A stretch of DNA of 64,000 nucleotides from Reichenbachiella faecimaris (GTDB taxonomy: Bacteria; Bacteroidota; Bacteroidia; Cytophagales; Cyclobacteriaceae): positions 992,001 through 1,056,000 of the forward strand of contig NZ_FWYF01000001.1 of NCBI RefSeq assembly GCF_900176375.1, read 5' to 3'. This document shows positions 46,958 to 55,925 of the stretch, piece after piece. Each line of letters starts with the position of its first letter. Position 1 is the first letter of the stretch. The position numbers and the translations under genes are program-made. The notes under the pieces are model-generated. The model saw only the letters and a list, made by a program, of their open reading frames with translations, was not told the origin of the DNA and did not search any database.

Positions 46958-49105
46958 TTATCCTTCTTTCTTCTCAGGTTTTGGCAAAAGCGCTTTTCTA
47001 GACAATCTGAACTTACCAGTTTTCTTGTCGATTTCGATCAATTTCACTTTGATCTCTTCGCCCACTTCTAGTACTCCATCCATGTTCTCTACTCTCTCCC
47101 ACTTGATCTCAGAGATGTGTAGTAAACCGTCTTTGCCAGGCATGAATTCGATAAATGCACCAAATGGCATGATCGACTTCACTTTACCTTCGTAAGTCTC
47201 CCCAACATCTGGCGTAGCCACTATGTTGTTGATTCTTCTCAAGGCTTCTTTCATGGCATCTCCATCAGCAGTAAATACGTTGACAATACCGTTTTTATCA
47301 TCTTCAGTCACTGTCACAGTTGCACCAGACTCTTTCTGAATCTCCTGAATAATCTTACCACCTGGCCCGATTAATGGCCCGATCATTTCTTTTTCAATTT
47401 TGATCATGGTAGATCTTGGTGCATGAGATTTCATGTCTGCCCTAGATTCAGTCATGGTCTTTCTCATCTCTCCAAGGATATGAGCTCTACCCGCTTTCGC
47501 CTGCATCAAAGCCTCTGTCAATACTTCGTAAGACAAACCATCCACTTTGATATCCATCTGACAAGCAGTGATACCATTATCGTTTCCAGTTACTTTGAAG
47601 TCCATGTCTCCCAAGTGATCTTCATCACCCAAGATATCAGACAAAATCGCATATTTTCCAGTCTCTGCATCAGAGATCATTCCCATAGCGATACCAGACA
47701 CTGGTGATTTCAACGGGATACCCGCATCCATCAAGGCTAGTGAACCAGCACATACTGTAGCCATAGAAGATGAACCGTTCGACTCCAAGATATCAGAAAC
47801 TACTCTAATCGTGTATGGATTCTCGTCATCAGCTGGCAGCATAGGTTTGATGGCTCTCCAAGCCAGGTTTCCATGACCTACTTCTCTACGTCCTGGCCCT
47901 CTGTTTGGTCTTGCTTCTCCAGTAGAGAATGCAGGGAAGTTGTAGTGCAAGAAGAACTTGTTGTATCCCGAGTGCACTGCACCGTCCACCATTTGCTCAT
48001 CTAGCTTGGTACCCAAGGTTACACTAGTCAAAGACTGTGTTTCACCTCTGGTGAATATTGCAGATCCGTGCGCTGATGGCAAGTAGTCTACCTCAGACCA
48101 AATCGGTCTGATTTCGTCTAGATCACGTCCATCCAGTCTTTTTCTTGTATCCAATACACATTGTCTGATCGCTTCTTTTTCCACATCGTGGTAGTACTTT
48201 CCGATCAAACCTTCGTTGTACTCTTCGCCTTCTGGCAATTCAGGCAACGCTGCTTTGTATTCTTCAATAATCGCAGCAAATTTCTCCTTACGGATGCTTT
48301 TGTTTGGATTACCTTCTTTAGCTACTGCATATACAGCATCAAAAGTTTTTGCCTTGATGTCCGCTCTCAACGCTTCGTCTGGAGCTTCTTCATGGTCGTA
48401 AGTTCTTTTTTCAGTTTTGCCCACTGCCTCAGTAAGCTCTAGCTGAATTTTGCACTGCTCGATAATGGCTTCGTGACCTGCTTTGATCGCACCAATCATC
48501 GTTTCCTCAGAAACTTCAAGCAATTCACCCTCTACCATCATGATATCGTCTTTAGTACCTGCGATAATCATATCTAGGGCAGCGCCTTCCAATTGACTCT
48601 TGGTAGGGTTGATGATAAATTCACCATCTTTTTGCGTGACTCTAACTTCTGAGATTGGACCTCCAAATGGAATATCAGATACTGCCAATGCTGAAGAAGC
48701 AGCCAATGCAGCTAGTGCATCTGGAAGATCATCTTCTCCTAAAGAGATCAATGAAATCATCACTTGTGTCTCTGCGTGATAATCACTTGGAAACAACGGT
48801 CTCAAAGCTCTATCTACCAATCGACAAACCAATACTTCGTTATCAGACAATCTACCTTCTCTTTTTAAAAATCCTCCAGGGATTTTTCCAGCTGCAGCAA
48901 ATTTCTCTTGATAATCAACAGACATTGGAAGGAAATCAACTCCTTCTCTTGCGTCTTTATTAGACACGACTGTGGCCAACAACATGGTGTTACCCATTTT
49001 GACTACTACAGAACCATCAGCCTGCTTGGCCAATTTTCCAGTTTCTATAGTAATCTCTCTGCCGTCTTTCAACTTAACGGACTTAGTTACTACGTTTAAT
49101 GACAT
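46958..49105 (-). CDS. pnp: Polyribonucleotide nucleotidyltransferase
   Basis: PNPase, 715 residues, phosphorolytic 3'-5' exoribonuclease and RNA turnover enzyme. Order of domains: first RNase PH ([21 protein letters not shown]), helical domain, second RNase PH with the active-site [19 protein letters not shown] and [19 protein letters not shown] domain ([16 protein letters not shown]) and S1 domain ([18 protein letters not shown]). Length is normal. It follows rpsO on the same strand, the arrangement conserved across bacteria, separated by a terminator hairpin. Confidence 0.98.
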   Translation of the reverse strand: MSLNVVTKSVKLKDGREITIETGKLAKQADGSVVVKMGNTMLLATVVSNKDAREGVDFLPMSVDYQEKFAAAGKIPGGFLKREGRLSDNEVLVCRLVDRALRPLFPSDYHAETQVMISLISLGEDDLPDALAALAASSALAVSDIPFGGPISEVRVTQKDGEFIINPTKSQLEGAALDMIIAGTKDDIMMVEGELLEVSEETMIGAIKAGHEAIIEQCKIQLELTEAVGKTEKRTYDHEEAPDEALRADIKAKTFDAVYAVAKEGNPNKSIRKEKFAAIIEEYKAALPELPEGEEYNEGLIGKYYHDVEKEAIRQCVLDTRKRLDGRDLDEIRPIWSEVDYLPSAHGSAIFTRGETQSLTSVTLGTKLDEQMVDGAVHSGYNKFFLHYNFPAFSTGEARPNRGPGRREVGHGNLAWRAIKPMLPADDENPYTIRVVSDILESNGSSSMATVCAGSLALMDAGIPLKSPVSGIAMGMISDAETGKYAILSDILGDEDHLGDMDFKVTGNDNGITACQMDIKVDGLSYEVLTEALMQAKAGRAHILGEMRKTMTESRADMKSHAPRSTMIKIEKEMIGPLIGPGGKIIQEIQKESGATVTVTEDDKNGIVNVFTADGDAMKEALRRINNIVATPDVGETYEGKVKSIMPFGAFIEFMPGKDGLLHISEIKWERVENMDGVLEVGEEIKVKLIEIDKKTGKFRLSRKALLPKPEKKEG

Positions 49106-49183
49106 AAGTAATTTTTTAAATTTTGACTAAAAAATTGAGTGTGAGTGAATGTCAAAATTTGTTATTAACGAGTGAGAAAGAAC

Positions 49184-49214
49184 AAAAAAGGAAGTCTGTG
49201 AGAGACTTCCTTTT
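49184..49214 (-). terminator. Intrinsic terminator between rpsO and pnp
   Basis: AAAAGGAAGTCT, GTGAG loop, AGACTTCCTTTT; on the minus strand it is followed by T6. It may attenuate rpsO read-through into pnp. Confidence 0.9.
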
Positions 49215-49224
49215 GCGCATATTT

Positions 49225-49500
49225 TTATTTTCTTAATCCTAATTCAGCGATAATCGCTCTATATCTTTCGATATCCTTTTTGTATAGGTAATCGAGAAGG
49301 CTTCTTCTCTTACCTACCAATTTCAAAAGACCCAATCTAGTAGAGTGATCTTTTTTGTGTGACTTCAAGTGATCTGTCAAGTGATTGATTCGGTGAGTAA
49401 AGAGAGCGATTTGAGATTCCGCAGAACCTGTATCCTTCTTAGACTTCAACCGACCATGATTCTCGAACAATTCTTCTTTCTTTTCTGTTGCTAAATACAT
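49225..49500 (-). CDS. rpsO: 30S ribosomal protein S15
   Basis: A 91-residue ribosomal protein that binds the 16S rRNA central domain early in assembly. The conserved core [22 protein letters not shown] followed by [18 protein letters not shown] is diagnostic. Length is that of standard S15 proteins. A perfect Bacteroidota-type promoter lies upstream. It is followed by a terminator and then pnp, a conserved pair. Confidence 0.98.
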   Translation of the reverse strand: MYLATEKKEELFENHGRLKSKKDTGSAESQIALFTHRINHLTDHLKSHKKDHSTRLGLLKLVGKRRSLLDYLYKKDIERYRAIIAELGLRK

Positions 49501-49537
49501 GCTTAGTAAAAAGTTTAATTATTTATTTTTCGAACGG

Positions 49538-49567
49538 CAAAATTAGGTATTCAATTCAATAAAACAA
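49538..49567 (-). promoter_or_regulatory. Promoter of rpsO
   Basis: Minus-strand TTG (49567-49565), 19-base spacer and TAATTTTG (49545-49538) match the consensus TTG-N(17-23)-TAnnTTTG, about 40 bases before the rpsO start. Confidence 0.7.
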
Positions 49568-49571
49568 AACC

Positions 49572-51323
49572 TTATGTAGTTTGCTTTTTTGCCATGCGAG
49601 CGACCCACCACATTTTAACTTTATCTATCCATACATTGTAGAAATCTGCGTCAAAAATTTTGGCATCCTTGCGGGCCTGCTTGAGAAAAAATACACCTAT
49701 GGGAAACAAGACAGCATTGGCCATCCAAGCGGCATATAATCCATCCACTACACCACTTTTAGCCCACTTGTCTCCCATGCTCGTGAGCACAAAGAAAATG
49801 ATATAAAAGAAAATTGAAATTATAATTGGCACGCCTAATCCTCCTTTTTTTATAATCGCTCCTAAAGGAGCCCCTATAAGAAACATGACAATGCAGGAAA
49901 ACGCCTGTGCATATTTTTTGTACTTCTCTACCACGTGTGAATCATACGAAACACTAAGTCCTTTCATTCTCAGCACACTACTATTGAGTGTGGACTTAAT
50001 ATTTCTTGCGTTTCCCACTGCTCTGGACAGTACTTGATCCCTCTGCTCTGGTCTCATATATAAACTATCCATTTGTTGCTTTACGACTAATATAAGCGAG
50101 TCCTCAGAAATGAATAAACTATCATACTTCTCCTTCTTTTCTTTCTTTCGTTTCTGCTGCTCTCTGGTTTCAGTTGATCTGTTTTTGTTTTCCAAAAAGG
50201 AAACAACATGTTCCTCTTTGGCTCTTGAAGCATAACTCCTCCCAGAATCAGCCTTTATGTTTTCAACCACTTTGTCTTCACGGCCCAACTGGGCAGATCC
50301 GTCATCATTCATTTTTCGGGTTGTATCTGATTTGATCTGCTTTCTCGTTTCTTTCAGAGAATCTAAGTATTCCTTTCTATTCAACAGATCACTTGGCGGC
50401 TCTAGATACCCAGCCAAATGATACTTATAAGAGCTGGCAACTGAACCATAAACTTTAACTTTAGAATCAACCATCGAATGCCCCATGGAGTCTATACTTT
50501 CAGTCAATTCAGTAATGCCTTTCATATATCGATTATCAGCAAACAGACTTTCGTCTGTATCATTCAAATCAAAAGATGCCAAACTAAACACCAAGTCCAT
50601 GTTGGCAAATTTGGTGCGTACAAATTGAGGAACCTCATCTTTTTTCTTTCGTCCTGATTTTTTCTTTTCTTCTTCTATGTAGTGGTTGCCATTAAACAAA
50701 TCCATTTTCAAATATCGATCTCCCATGAAAGAATACATACGGCATGAGTCGGCAATGATGACACGTTTATTCCCATTGCCCTCCGTATGGTCGTAGATCA
50801 CAATGTTTTTAATGGAAATGCCATCAGGATACTTCTTATCTATTTTAATGCTGTATTTGGGTATCCCGCTATAAAACTGGCCTTCTCTCAAGTCAAGCGC
50901 AGGCTTGGTTTGTTTAATGTCGTAGAGCAAACTGAAGGCTCGTAAATTGGCAGTAGGCACCACTCGATCATTAAGAACAAAAGCTCCAATGGCTAGCATC
51001 ACACAAAAAACAAAGGCTGGCAAAATGATACGAATCAAGGATATACCAGACCCTTTGATTGCGGTCAATTCGAAATGCTCCCCGAGTTTTCCGTAGGTCA
51101 TCAACGACGAAATCAGAACAGCCAGTGGGAGGGCCATGGGCATTTGATTGATACTGAAATAACCCATCAGTTCTCCCAAAGTGGCAAAACCAATGTTTTT
51201 CCCAATAAAGTCGTCAAAATACTTCATCATGTAAACCAGTAACAGAATAAATACCGCTACCAAAAAAGTAATGACGAATGGCCCGATAAAAGATTTGAGG
51301 ATAAGCTTATCGAGTTTTTTCAT
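49572..51323 (-). CDS. LptF/LptG family lipopolysaccharide export permease
   Basis: A 583-residue inner-membrane protein of the YjgP/YjgQ family, part of the LPS transport complex. It has the usual N-terminal membrane helices (IGPFVITFLVAVFILLLVYMM, then PMALPLAVLISSLMTYGKLGEHFEL), a periplasmic beta-jellyroll, and three C-terminal helices (CIVMFLIGAPLGAIIKKGGLGVP). The periplasmic part is enlarged by a charged, Lys-rich insert at roughly 205-430, longer than in E. coli LptF/G but common in Bacteroidota. Which of LptF or LptG it represents is not certain. A 46-residue membrane ORF lies immediately upstream. Confidence 0.92.
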   Translation of the reverse strand: MKKLDKLILKSFIGPFVITFLVAVFILLLVYMMKYFDDFIGKNIGFATLGELMGYFSINQMPMALPLAVLISSLMTYGKLGEHFELTAIKGSGISLIRIILPAFVFCVMLAIGAFVLNDRVVPTANLRAFSLLYDIKQTKPALDLREGQFYSGIPKYSIKIDKKYPDGISIKNIVIYDHTEGNGNKRVIIADSCRMYSFMGDRYLKMDLFNGNHYIEEEKKKSGRKKKDEVPQFVRTKFANMDLVFSLASFDLNDTDESLFADNRYMKGITELTESIDSMGHSMVDSKVKVYGSVASSYKYHLAGYLEPPSDLLNRKEYLDSLKETRKQIKSDTTRKMNDDGSAQLGREDKVVENIKADSGRSYASRAKEEHVVSFLENKNRSTETREQQKRKKEKKEKYDSLFISEDSLILVVKQQMDSLYMRPEQRDQVLSRAVGNARNIKSTLNSSVLRMKGLSVSYDSHVVEKYKKYAQAFSCIVMFLIGAPLGAIIKKGGLGVPIIISIFFYIIFFVLTSMGDKWAKSGVVDGLYAAWMANAVLFPIGVFFLKQARKDAKIFDADFYNVWIDKVKMWWVARMAKKQTT

Positions 51324-51354
51324 TTTTGAAGTCTAAAAGGGGAAATTGTTAAAA

Positions 51355-51495
51355 TCAAAGTACCTGAATAATATTAATCATATTTGTAGAGCCACGAAAT
51401 TTTGTATGTTTTGCAAAATCAATCACAACCCAAAGCAGTACAAGCAAAAACAAAAACACTGCCACAAAAAATATTTTCTTAGACTTATTCATCAT
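51355..51495 (-). CDS. Small single-span membrane protein (46 residues)
   Basis: A frame starting MMNKSKKIFF with a short basic N-terminus, one hydrophobic helix (FVAVFLFLLVLLWVVIDFA) and a polar tail ending NIIQVL. It ends 31 bases before the LPS permease gene and has a plausible inner-membrane N-in topology. No family recognised. It is credible as a gene because of composition, operon-like spacing and an empty antisense strand, but could be spurious. Confidence 0.5.
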   Translation of the reverse strand: MMNKSKKIFFVAVFLFLLVLLWVVIDFAKHTKFRGSTNMINIIQVL

Positions 51496-51575
51496 TTGGT
51501 TTACTTCGTATATCTCTAGATACTCAGTTAGCAAATTTCACATTAATAAATGATAATATAAAGTCAAATCAAAGA

Positions 51576-52661
51576 TTGTCAGACAATTTAGCCATACGGA
51601 AAATCATTCATATAGATATGGATGCCTTTTATGCTTCTGTAGAGCAGAGGGACAATCCTGAACTGAAAGGCAAACCCGTGGCAGTAGGGGGCAGTCGTTC
51701 GCGAGGTGTAGTGGCTGCAGCATCATACGAAGCGCGCAAATTTGGCATACGGTCTGCCATGCCATCCGTAACGGCTTTTCGAAAATGCCCGGACATTATT
51801 TTTGTAAAGCCTCGTTTTGAAGTATACAAAGAGGTATCTCAAATCATTAGAAACATATTCTTTGAATATACAGACCTCGTAGAACCCCTCTCTCTTGACG
51901 AGGCCTATCTTGATGTCACCAACAATAAAATAGGGCTCCCTTCCGCGACTTTGATAGCAGAAGAGATTCGTAAGAAAATATTTGATTCGACAGCCCTCAC
52001 TTGCTCTGCGGGAATTTCCATCAATAAATTTCTAGCTAAAACGGCTTCTGATATCAACAAACCCAATGGGATGAAGTTGATCAAACCAGAAGAAGCTATG
52101 GCTTTCATAGAAACTTTGAAAGTCAAAGATTTTTTTGGGGTAGGAAAAGTAACTGCTGAAAAAATGAAGCGCATGGGAATCCATACTGGGTTGGATTTAA
52201 AAAATAAGTCATTGGGCTTCATGACCAAGAATTTTGGAAAGAGTGGTTCTTTCTACTACAATATCAGTCGCGGTATTGATGATCGTCCAGTCAACCCAAA
52301 TAGAATTAGAAAATCAGTAAGTATTGAGAATACATACGACAATGATCTTTCTGATATTTCTCATATAGAAACTGAACTGGAAAAACTATCTGAATCTTTG
52401 GAAACTCGGCTAGCAAAAAATAAGATTCAGGGTAAAACTATCAACATCAAAATCAAATATGCTGATTTTGAACAAGTGACCAGAAGCAAGACTTCGCAAT
52501 ATTGGTTGAGCAAAAGCACTGATTACCAGCCACTTTGGAAAGAAATACTGCTTGATGAAAGGCTCGTTCAAAAACCAATCCGGCTACTTGGTCTAGGGCT
52601 GTCCAACCTAAATACGGAAGAGAAGGAGAATCAAGGCCTACAATTGACCCTGGAATTTTAA
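51576..52661 (+). CDS. dinB: DNA polymerase IV (Y family)
   Basis: A 361-residue translesion polymerase. Signatures: IHIDMDAFYASVEQRDNPEL at the N-terminus (two catalytic acids), VAAASYEARKFGIRSAMPS near 50, SLDEAYLDVTNN near 108 bearing the other metal acids, and helix-hairpin-helix FFGVGKVTAEKMKRMG near 188. The little-finger domain follows. No C-terminal zinc or extra domain is present. The only in-frame start consistent with the conserved N-terminus is a TTG at 51576. No LexA-type site can be identified by eye. Confidence 0.95.
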   Translation: MSDNLAIRKIIHIDMDAFYASVEQRDNPELKGKPVAVGGSRSRGVVAAASYEARKFGIRSAMPSVTAFRKCPDIIFVKPRFEVYKEVSQIIRNIFFEYTDLVEPLSLDEAYLDVTNNKIGLPSATLIAEEIRKKIFDSTALTCSAGISINKFLAKTASDINKPNGMKLIKPEEAMAFIETLKVKDFFGVGKVTAEKMKRMGIHTGLDLKNKSLGFMTKNFGKSGSFYYNISRGIDDRPVNPNRIRKSVSIENTYDNDLSDISHIETELEKLSESLETRLAKNKIQGKTINIKIKYADFEQVTRSKTSQYWLSKSTDYQPLWKEILLDERLVQKPIRLLGLGLSNLNTEEKENQGLQLTLEF

Positions 52662-53396
52662 CTATTCAGAAGCTTTTAATGCAAGATGCTCTTGTGAGCT
52701 CTTAAAGTCTTCGGGAGTGTCAATATCGTTCCAGTAATAACCTACCACCTCTATCACACGAGCTTTTTTCTGATCTGACAAATGCGTTACCAGATTAGAA
52801 ATAGACAGCTTTTGATTGGTCGCGATATGATCTAGCACGTCAAACACGTCCTTTTTCACATAAAACAAGCCCGTATCATAATAGTTGTAGCCTTCGATCT
52901 CTTTACCGATTCTGTTGATATAATCCTCAGCATCAACTTTGGTCACATCATCCAAATCAATGTGTTCATTATGATCTCCGGGCACATCTACAGCGAGTTT
53001 AAGATAAGCCCCTTTGTCAAAAATCAACTTCGTTTTTAGATCATTGAGGAAAGCTTCTTCGTAATAATGATCTGCCATGGTGAAGAAAAATTCTTCATCA
53101 CCTAACTCATGCACCCAATCTTTGGCTGCATACAAAGAATAACCATTCTCTAACTCGTACTTTTCGTTATAAATCGTAGTAATGTTGGCATCGTACTTCT
53201 TTCGAAGATCTTCACAAATTTCTTCCAACGCCGGCTTGTGAAAGCCAGTAATCACTGCAAAGTCAGTCACTCCTATCTTCTGAAACTGATCTATGTGCCT
53301 CTCCATCAAGCTCTGACCACCCACTGTCAAAGCAGATTTAGGTTGTCCCAAATTTAAACGTAAGTTTTTGCCAGCGGCGAGTATTACACAGACCAT
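52662..53396 (-). CDS. Sugar/alcohol-phosphate nucleotidyltransferase (cytidylyltransferase-like)
   Basis: A 244-residue nucleotidyltransferase with the NTP-binding loop ILAAGKNLRLNLGQPKSALT at the N-terminus and a metal-binding Asp region (FFTMADHYYEEAFL near 95). It resembles the MobA-like and inositol-1-phosphate/phosphocholine cytidylyltransferase group. Immediately downstream (transcription order reversed) is a CDP-alcohol phosphatidyltransferase gene on the same strand, so the most economical reading is that it makes the CDP- or NDP-alcohol substrate for that enzyme. The alcohol, possibly inositol phosphate, is unproven. It ends one base after the convergent dinB gene. Confidence 0.78.
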   Translation of the reverse strand: MVCVILAAGKNLRLNLGQPKSALTVGGQSLMERHIDQFQKIGVTDFAVITGFHKPALEEICEDLRKKYDANITTIYNEKYELENGYSLYAAKDWVHELGDEEFFFTMADHYYEEAFLNDLKTKLIFDKGAYLKLAVDVPGDHNEHIDLDDVTKVDAEDYINRIGKEIEGYNYYDTGLFYVKKDVFDVLDHIATNQKLSISNLVTHLSDQKKARVIEVVGYYWNDIDTPEDFKSSQEHLALKASE

Positions 53397-53474
53397 AGAG
53401 TGATTGTAATCAATTGATAGGAATGCGCAATGTTAGCAAATTATCAACGATTTATTATGGAATTTGCAATGAAA

Positions 53475-54428
53475 TTAGGCAGATTCTTGTGTGGCAAACT
53501 GGAATTTCAACTCCTTCATAAAGTCTTCATCCATGAACTTCTGAGCCAATATGACGATAGCTATAGGTATCAATTTGATAAGGCAAACAATCAGATACAG
53601 ATCGAAACGACCCATGATGCTGAATAGCATGATTAAAGTTCTATGTGTATTGGTACCGCCAACTAGTGCCCACCAAAACATGATAGGATTGAAAGTAGCT
53701 CTATATTTTTCCCTGAATTGCTCTTTGGTATCTTCATTAAAAGCCACTTCTTCATAGACATCTCTCATTTCTTCTGTTCGAGTCACCAACAGCCACTGTC
53801 TTTTGGTGTAGTCTATTTCAAGCCTTCTAAAGAATTTATTCCAAAAACCTTCTTCTTCTGATGCATCTGGCAGCTCTTCTACTTTCTTTACTTTAGAACT
53901 TTCAGATCCCGCCACATAATAGAGAAATTCGCTCTTATAAAAATCATAAATCTGAGAAGTGAAAATATGGGAAATTATACCTGCCGGTATAGCCAAGAGA
54001 AAAATCGACCATCCCATTTCGCCCTGTACATAGTAAGCACAAGCAGAAAGATAAATAGCGATAAAAATTGCACTATCAATAAAACCATCAATGAATCTTC
54101 CTAATTCAGTGGATTGACCTGTCATCCTTGCCAATTGGCCATCAGCACTATCCAAAACGCCCGCTAATGTAATAAGCACGGAAGCCCATACTGTAATCAC
54201 CCAACTGTCCTGATAGAATAGCATATATCCACCAGTCACCCCAATAATCAAACTAATAATGGATACCTGAGTGGGCGTCATATTGAAAAATTTACCCAGC
54301 TTGGCAAAATACAACCCAAAGAATCGGCTGAAAGCCAGATCAAATCTCTCTTCAATATCAATTAGTTTGATGGTAGACTGAACTTCTGCGTTGTGATTAC
54401 TGAAGTGGTTCCTTACGCTACGTAACAT
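53475..54428 (-). CDS. CDP-alcohol phosphatidyltransferase
   Basis: A 317-residue integral membrane enzyme with the complete family motif D-x2-D-G-x2-A-R-x8-G-x3-D-x3-D (DSADGQLARMTGQSTELGRF followed by IDGFID) near residue 92. It transfers a phosphoalcohol from a CDP-alcohol to an acceptor or the reverse, making a phospholipid or phosphodiester. Length exceeds PgsA or PssA types and carries an extra cytoplasmic segment around 180-250 (ESSKVKKVEELPDASEEEG). Substrate is not identifiable; the adjacent nucleotidyltransferase suggests a nucleotide-activated alcohol made locally. Confidence 0.9.
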   Translation of the reverse strand: MLRSVRNHFSNHNAEVQSTIKLIDIEERFDLAFSRFFGLYFAKLGKFFNMTPTQVSIISLIIGVTGGYMLFYQDSWVITVWASVLITLAGVLDSADGQLARMTGQSTELGRFIDGFIDSAIFIAIYLSACAYYVQGEMGWSIFLLAIPAGIISHIFTSQIYDFYKSEFLYYVAGSESSKVKKVEELPDASEEEGFWNKFFRRLEIDYTKRQWLLVTRTEEMRDVYEEVAFNEDTKEQFREKYRATFNPIMFWWALVGGTNTHRTLIMLFSIMGRFDLYLIVCLIKLIPIAIVILAQKFMDEDFMKELKFQFATQESA

Positions 54429-54524
54429 TTAAAGTATATTATTGTTGTCGTGTTCTTTGTCGAACGCTGATTCTGATTTTGCCGCCGCAAATTTAACTAA
54501 TTTAACAGCAACTTAATAAATGCA

Positions 54525-55643
54525 TCACACGTTTCGCTTTGACTTAGGTTGCAGCACGTTTATTATTGTAGCAACGATATGACAAAGCTTGCTGATGCCA
54601 GCGAACAATAATGGGACAAAGAAGCTACGTTTCCCCCCCAAACTTTTTTTCAAAATACTATCAGCCAGGTCTGGTTTTGAAATTTTATCAATAAAACTTT
54701 GTACTATTTCTTGATTATCAGTAATCATAACAACTTCTTCCTCGAAATAATAGCTGATAAAATCAAAATTGCTACTCCCACAAATCAGTCTTTTGCCATC
54801 TATCAGAATGGCTTTGAGGTGTGACATCCTACCCTGATACTCATAGAAATTGAAGTAACCTTTCATCAATTCATTAGTCAGAATGGCCTTGAAAATGTTC
54901 TTGTTATTAATACCTGGAGATACAATATCTAATCGTACGCCCTCTGCTTTGTGGTTTCTCGTGTATGTCAACAAGGGATCAGATACATAAGGTGAGAAAA
55001 TTTGAATCGACTCGTTAGCCCCATCTATATTTTTGAAAATGTCCTTGTATATCTCCTTGCTTCTATAGCCATCCAGATAATACATCTTGGTATCTCCTAA
55101 GTCATTAACTGTGGACTGGTCATTTTCTGCTACTGATCTATGAAAGTCATTGGACAGCGAACTGGCCATGTCCAAGCTATTCATTTCCACCATCATATCG
55201 TGCCATTCAAAATTGTGCTCACAAAAATTGAGTCCACCAATGAACGAAATCTCGTCATCAATTACCACCATCTTCTTATGATTGCGATGTGGATATTTCA
55301 AAAAGAGGAATCCAAGGGGATTGGTATATTTCACCTTGATGCCGTGTTCGCGAGCTTTCTTGACAATCGCAGCAGTGTTTTTCACCTCAGCACGGAAGGC
55401 TTCGTCTTTGAAATAGCCTAGGCTATAAATGAACCTGTCATTGATCACAAATTGGGAATAAGAGTCCAGACAGAGCCGAACGTCTTTGGCTGGTGAGGCT
55501 ATCAGAGTATCAATCAACCATTCGCCTACAGAGTCCCCTTCAAAAGACATAGCTTGGATATAAATACTTTTTTGCGCCTTGGCGGCTAATGTCTCAAATC
55601 GCGTTTTGAATGCGCCTGAATCTACCAATACTTGTCCTGTCAT
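54525..55643 (-). CDS. Phospholipase D-like / cardiolipin synthase-like protein
   Basis: A 372-residue protein with two HKD motifs: HRNHKKMVVIDDEISFIGGL near 130 and MSHLKAILIDGKRLICGSSN near 290, the two halves of a PLD active site (H-x-K-x4-D and H-x-K-x4-D). A C-terminal hydrophobic segment (SFFVPLLFAGISKLCHIV, about 345-362) could tether it to the membrane. Cardiolipin synthases and other PLD phosphodiesterases share this layout. I chose MTGQVLVDSG at 55643 over the ATG at 55679. It neighbours the CDP-alcohol enzymes on the same strand, compatible with phospholipid head-group metabolism. Confidence 0.85.
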   Translation of the reverse strand: MTGQVLVDSGAFKTRFETLAAKAQKSIYIQAMSFEGDSVGEWLIDTLIASPAKDVRLCLDSYSQFVINDRFIYSLGYFKDEAFRAEVKNTAAIVKKAREHGIKVKYTNPLGFLFLKYPHRNHKKMVVIDDEISFIGGLNFCEHNFEWHDMMVEMNSLDMASSLSNDFHRSVAENDQSTVNDLGDTKMYYLDGYRSKEIYKDIFKNIDGANESIQIFSPYVSDPLLTYTRNHKAEGVRLDIVSPGINNKNIFKAILTNELMKGYFNFYEYQGRMSHLKAILIDGKRLICGSSNFDFISYYFEEEVVMITDNQEIVQSFIDKISKPDLADSILKKSLGGKRSFFVPLLFAGISKLCHIVATIINVLQPKSKRNV

Positions 55644-55679
55644 TTGATTAGTTGAAGGTGAAAAAATACAAAGCAGCAA

Positions 55680-55925
55680 AATTAGTTTAAATGCTCAATT
55701 CAGCTTGACTTCGCCTAGGTAATTCACTCTACCAATCAGAGATGCTCGCTAGAGAACTCTGATTCTGCGCTCTACACTCAAAGTCCCTACGAGGCGCATC
55801 TTAAAATTAGCTGAAAAGCTCAAATCCCTCCTGCTCTCACCCTACTAATACTAAAAAATAGCAAGTCATGCTTGGTACTATTCAAAATATTGTTTTTTTG
55901 CGTCCAAACTAAGCACCCTATTGCT
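55680..55925. other. Gap between divergent PLD-like and glycosyltransferase genes
   Basis: About 245 bases with no gene. An inverted repeat AATCAGAG (55734-55741) and CTCTGATT (55757-55764) with a 15-base loop is present, without a U-run. Both gene promoters are expected here; no exact consensus box is seen. Confidence 0.35.

Noticed and set aside
47423-49099. Plus-strand frames opposite pnp
   Set aside because: Antisense to a highly conserved gene, with no independent support.
53430-53627. Plus-strand frame overlapping the start of the lipid gene region
   Set aside because: Mostly antisense to the CDP-alcohol phosphatidyltransferase C-terminus; no family resemblance.
55734-55764. Inverted repeat AATCAGAG/CTCTGATT as a terminator
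   Set aside because: No U-run follows on either strand and no gene ends there.
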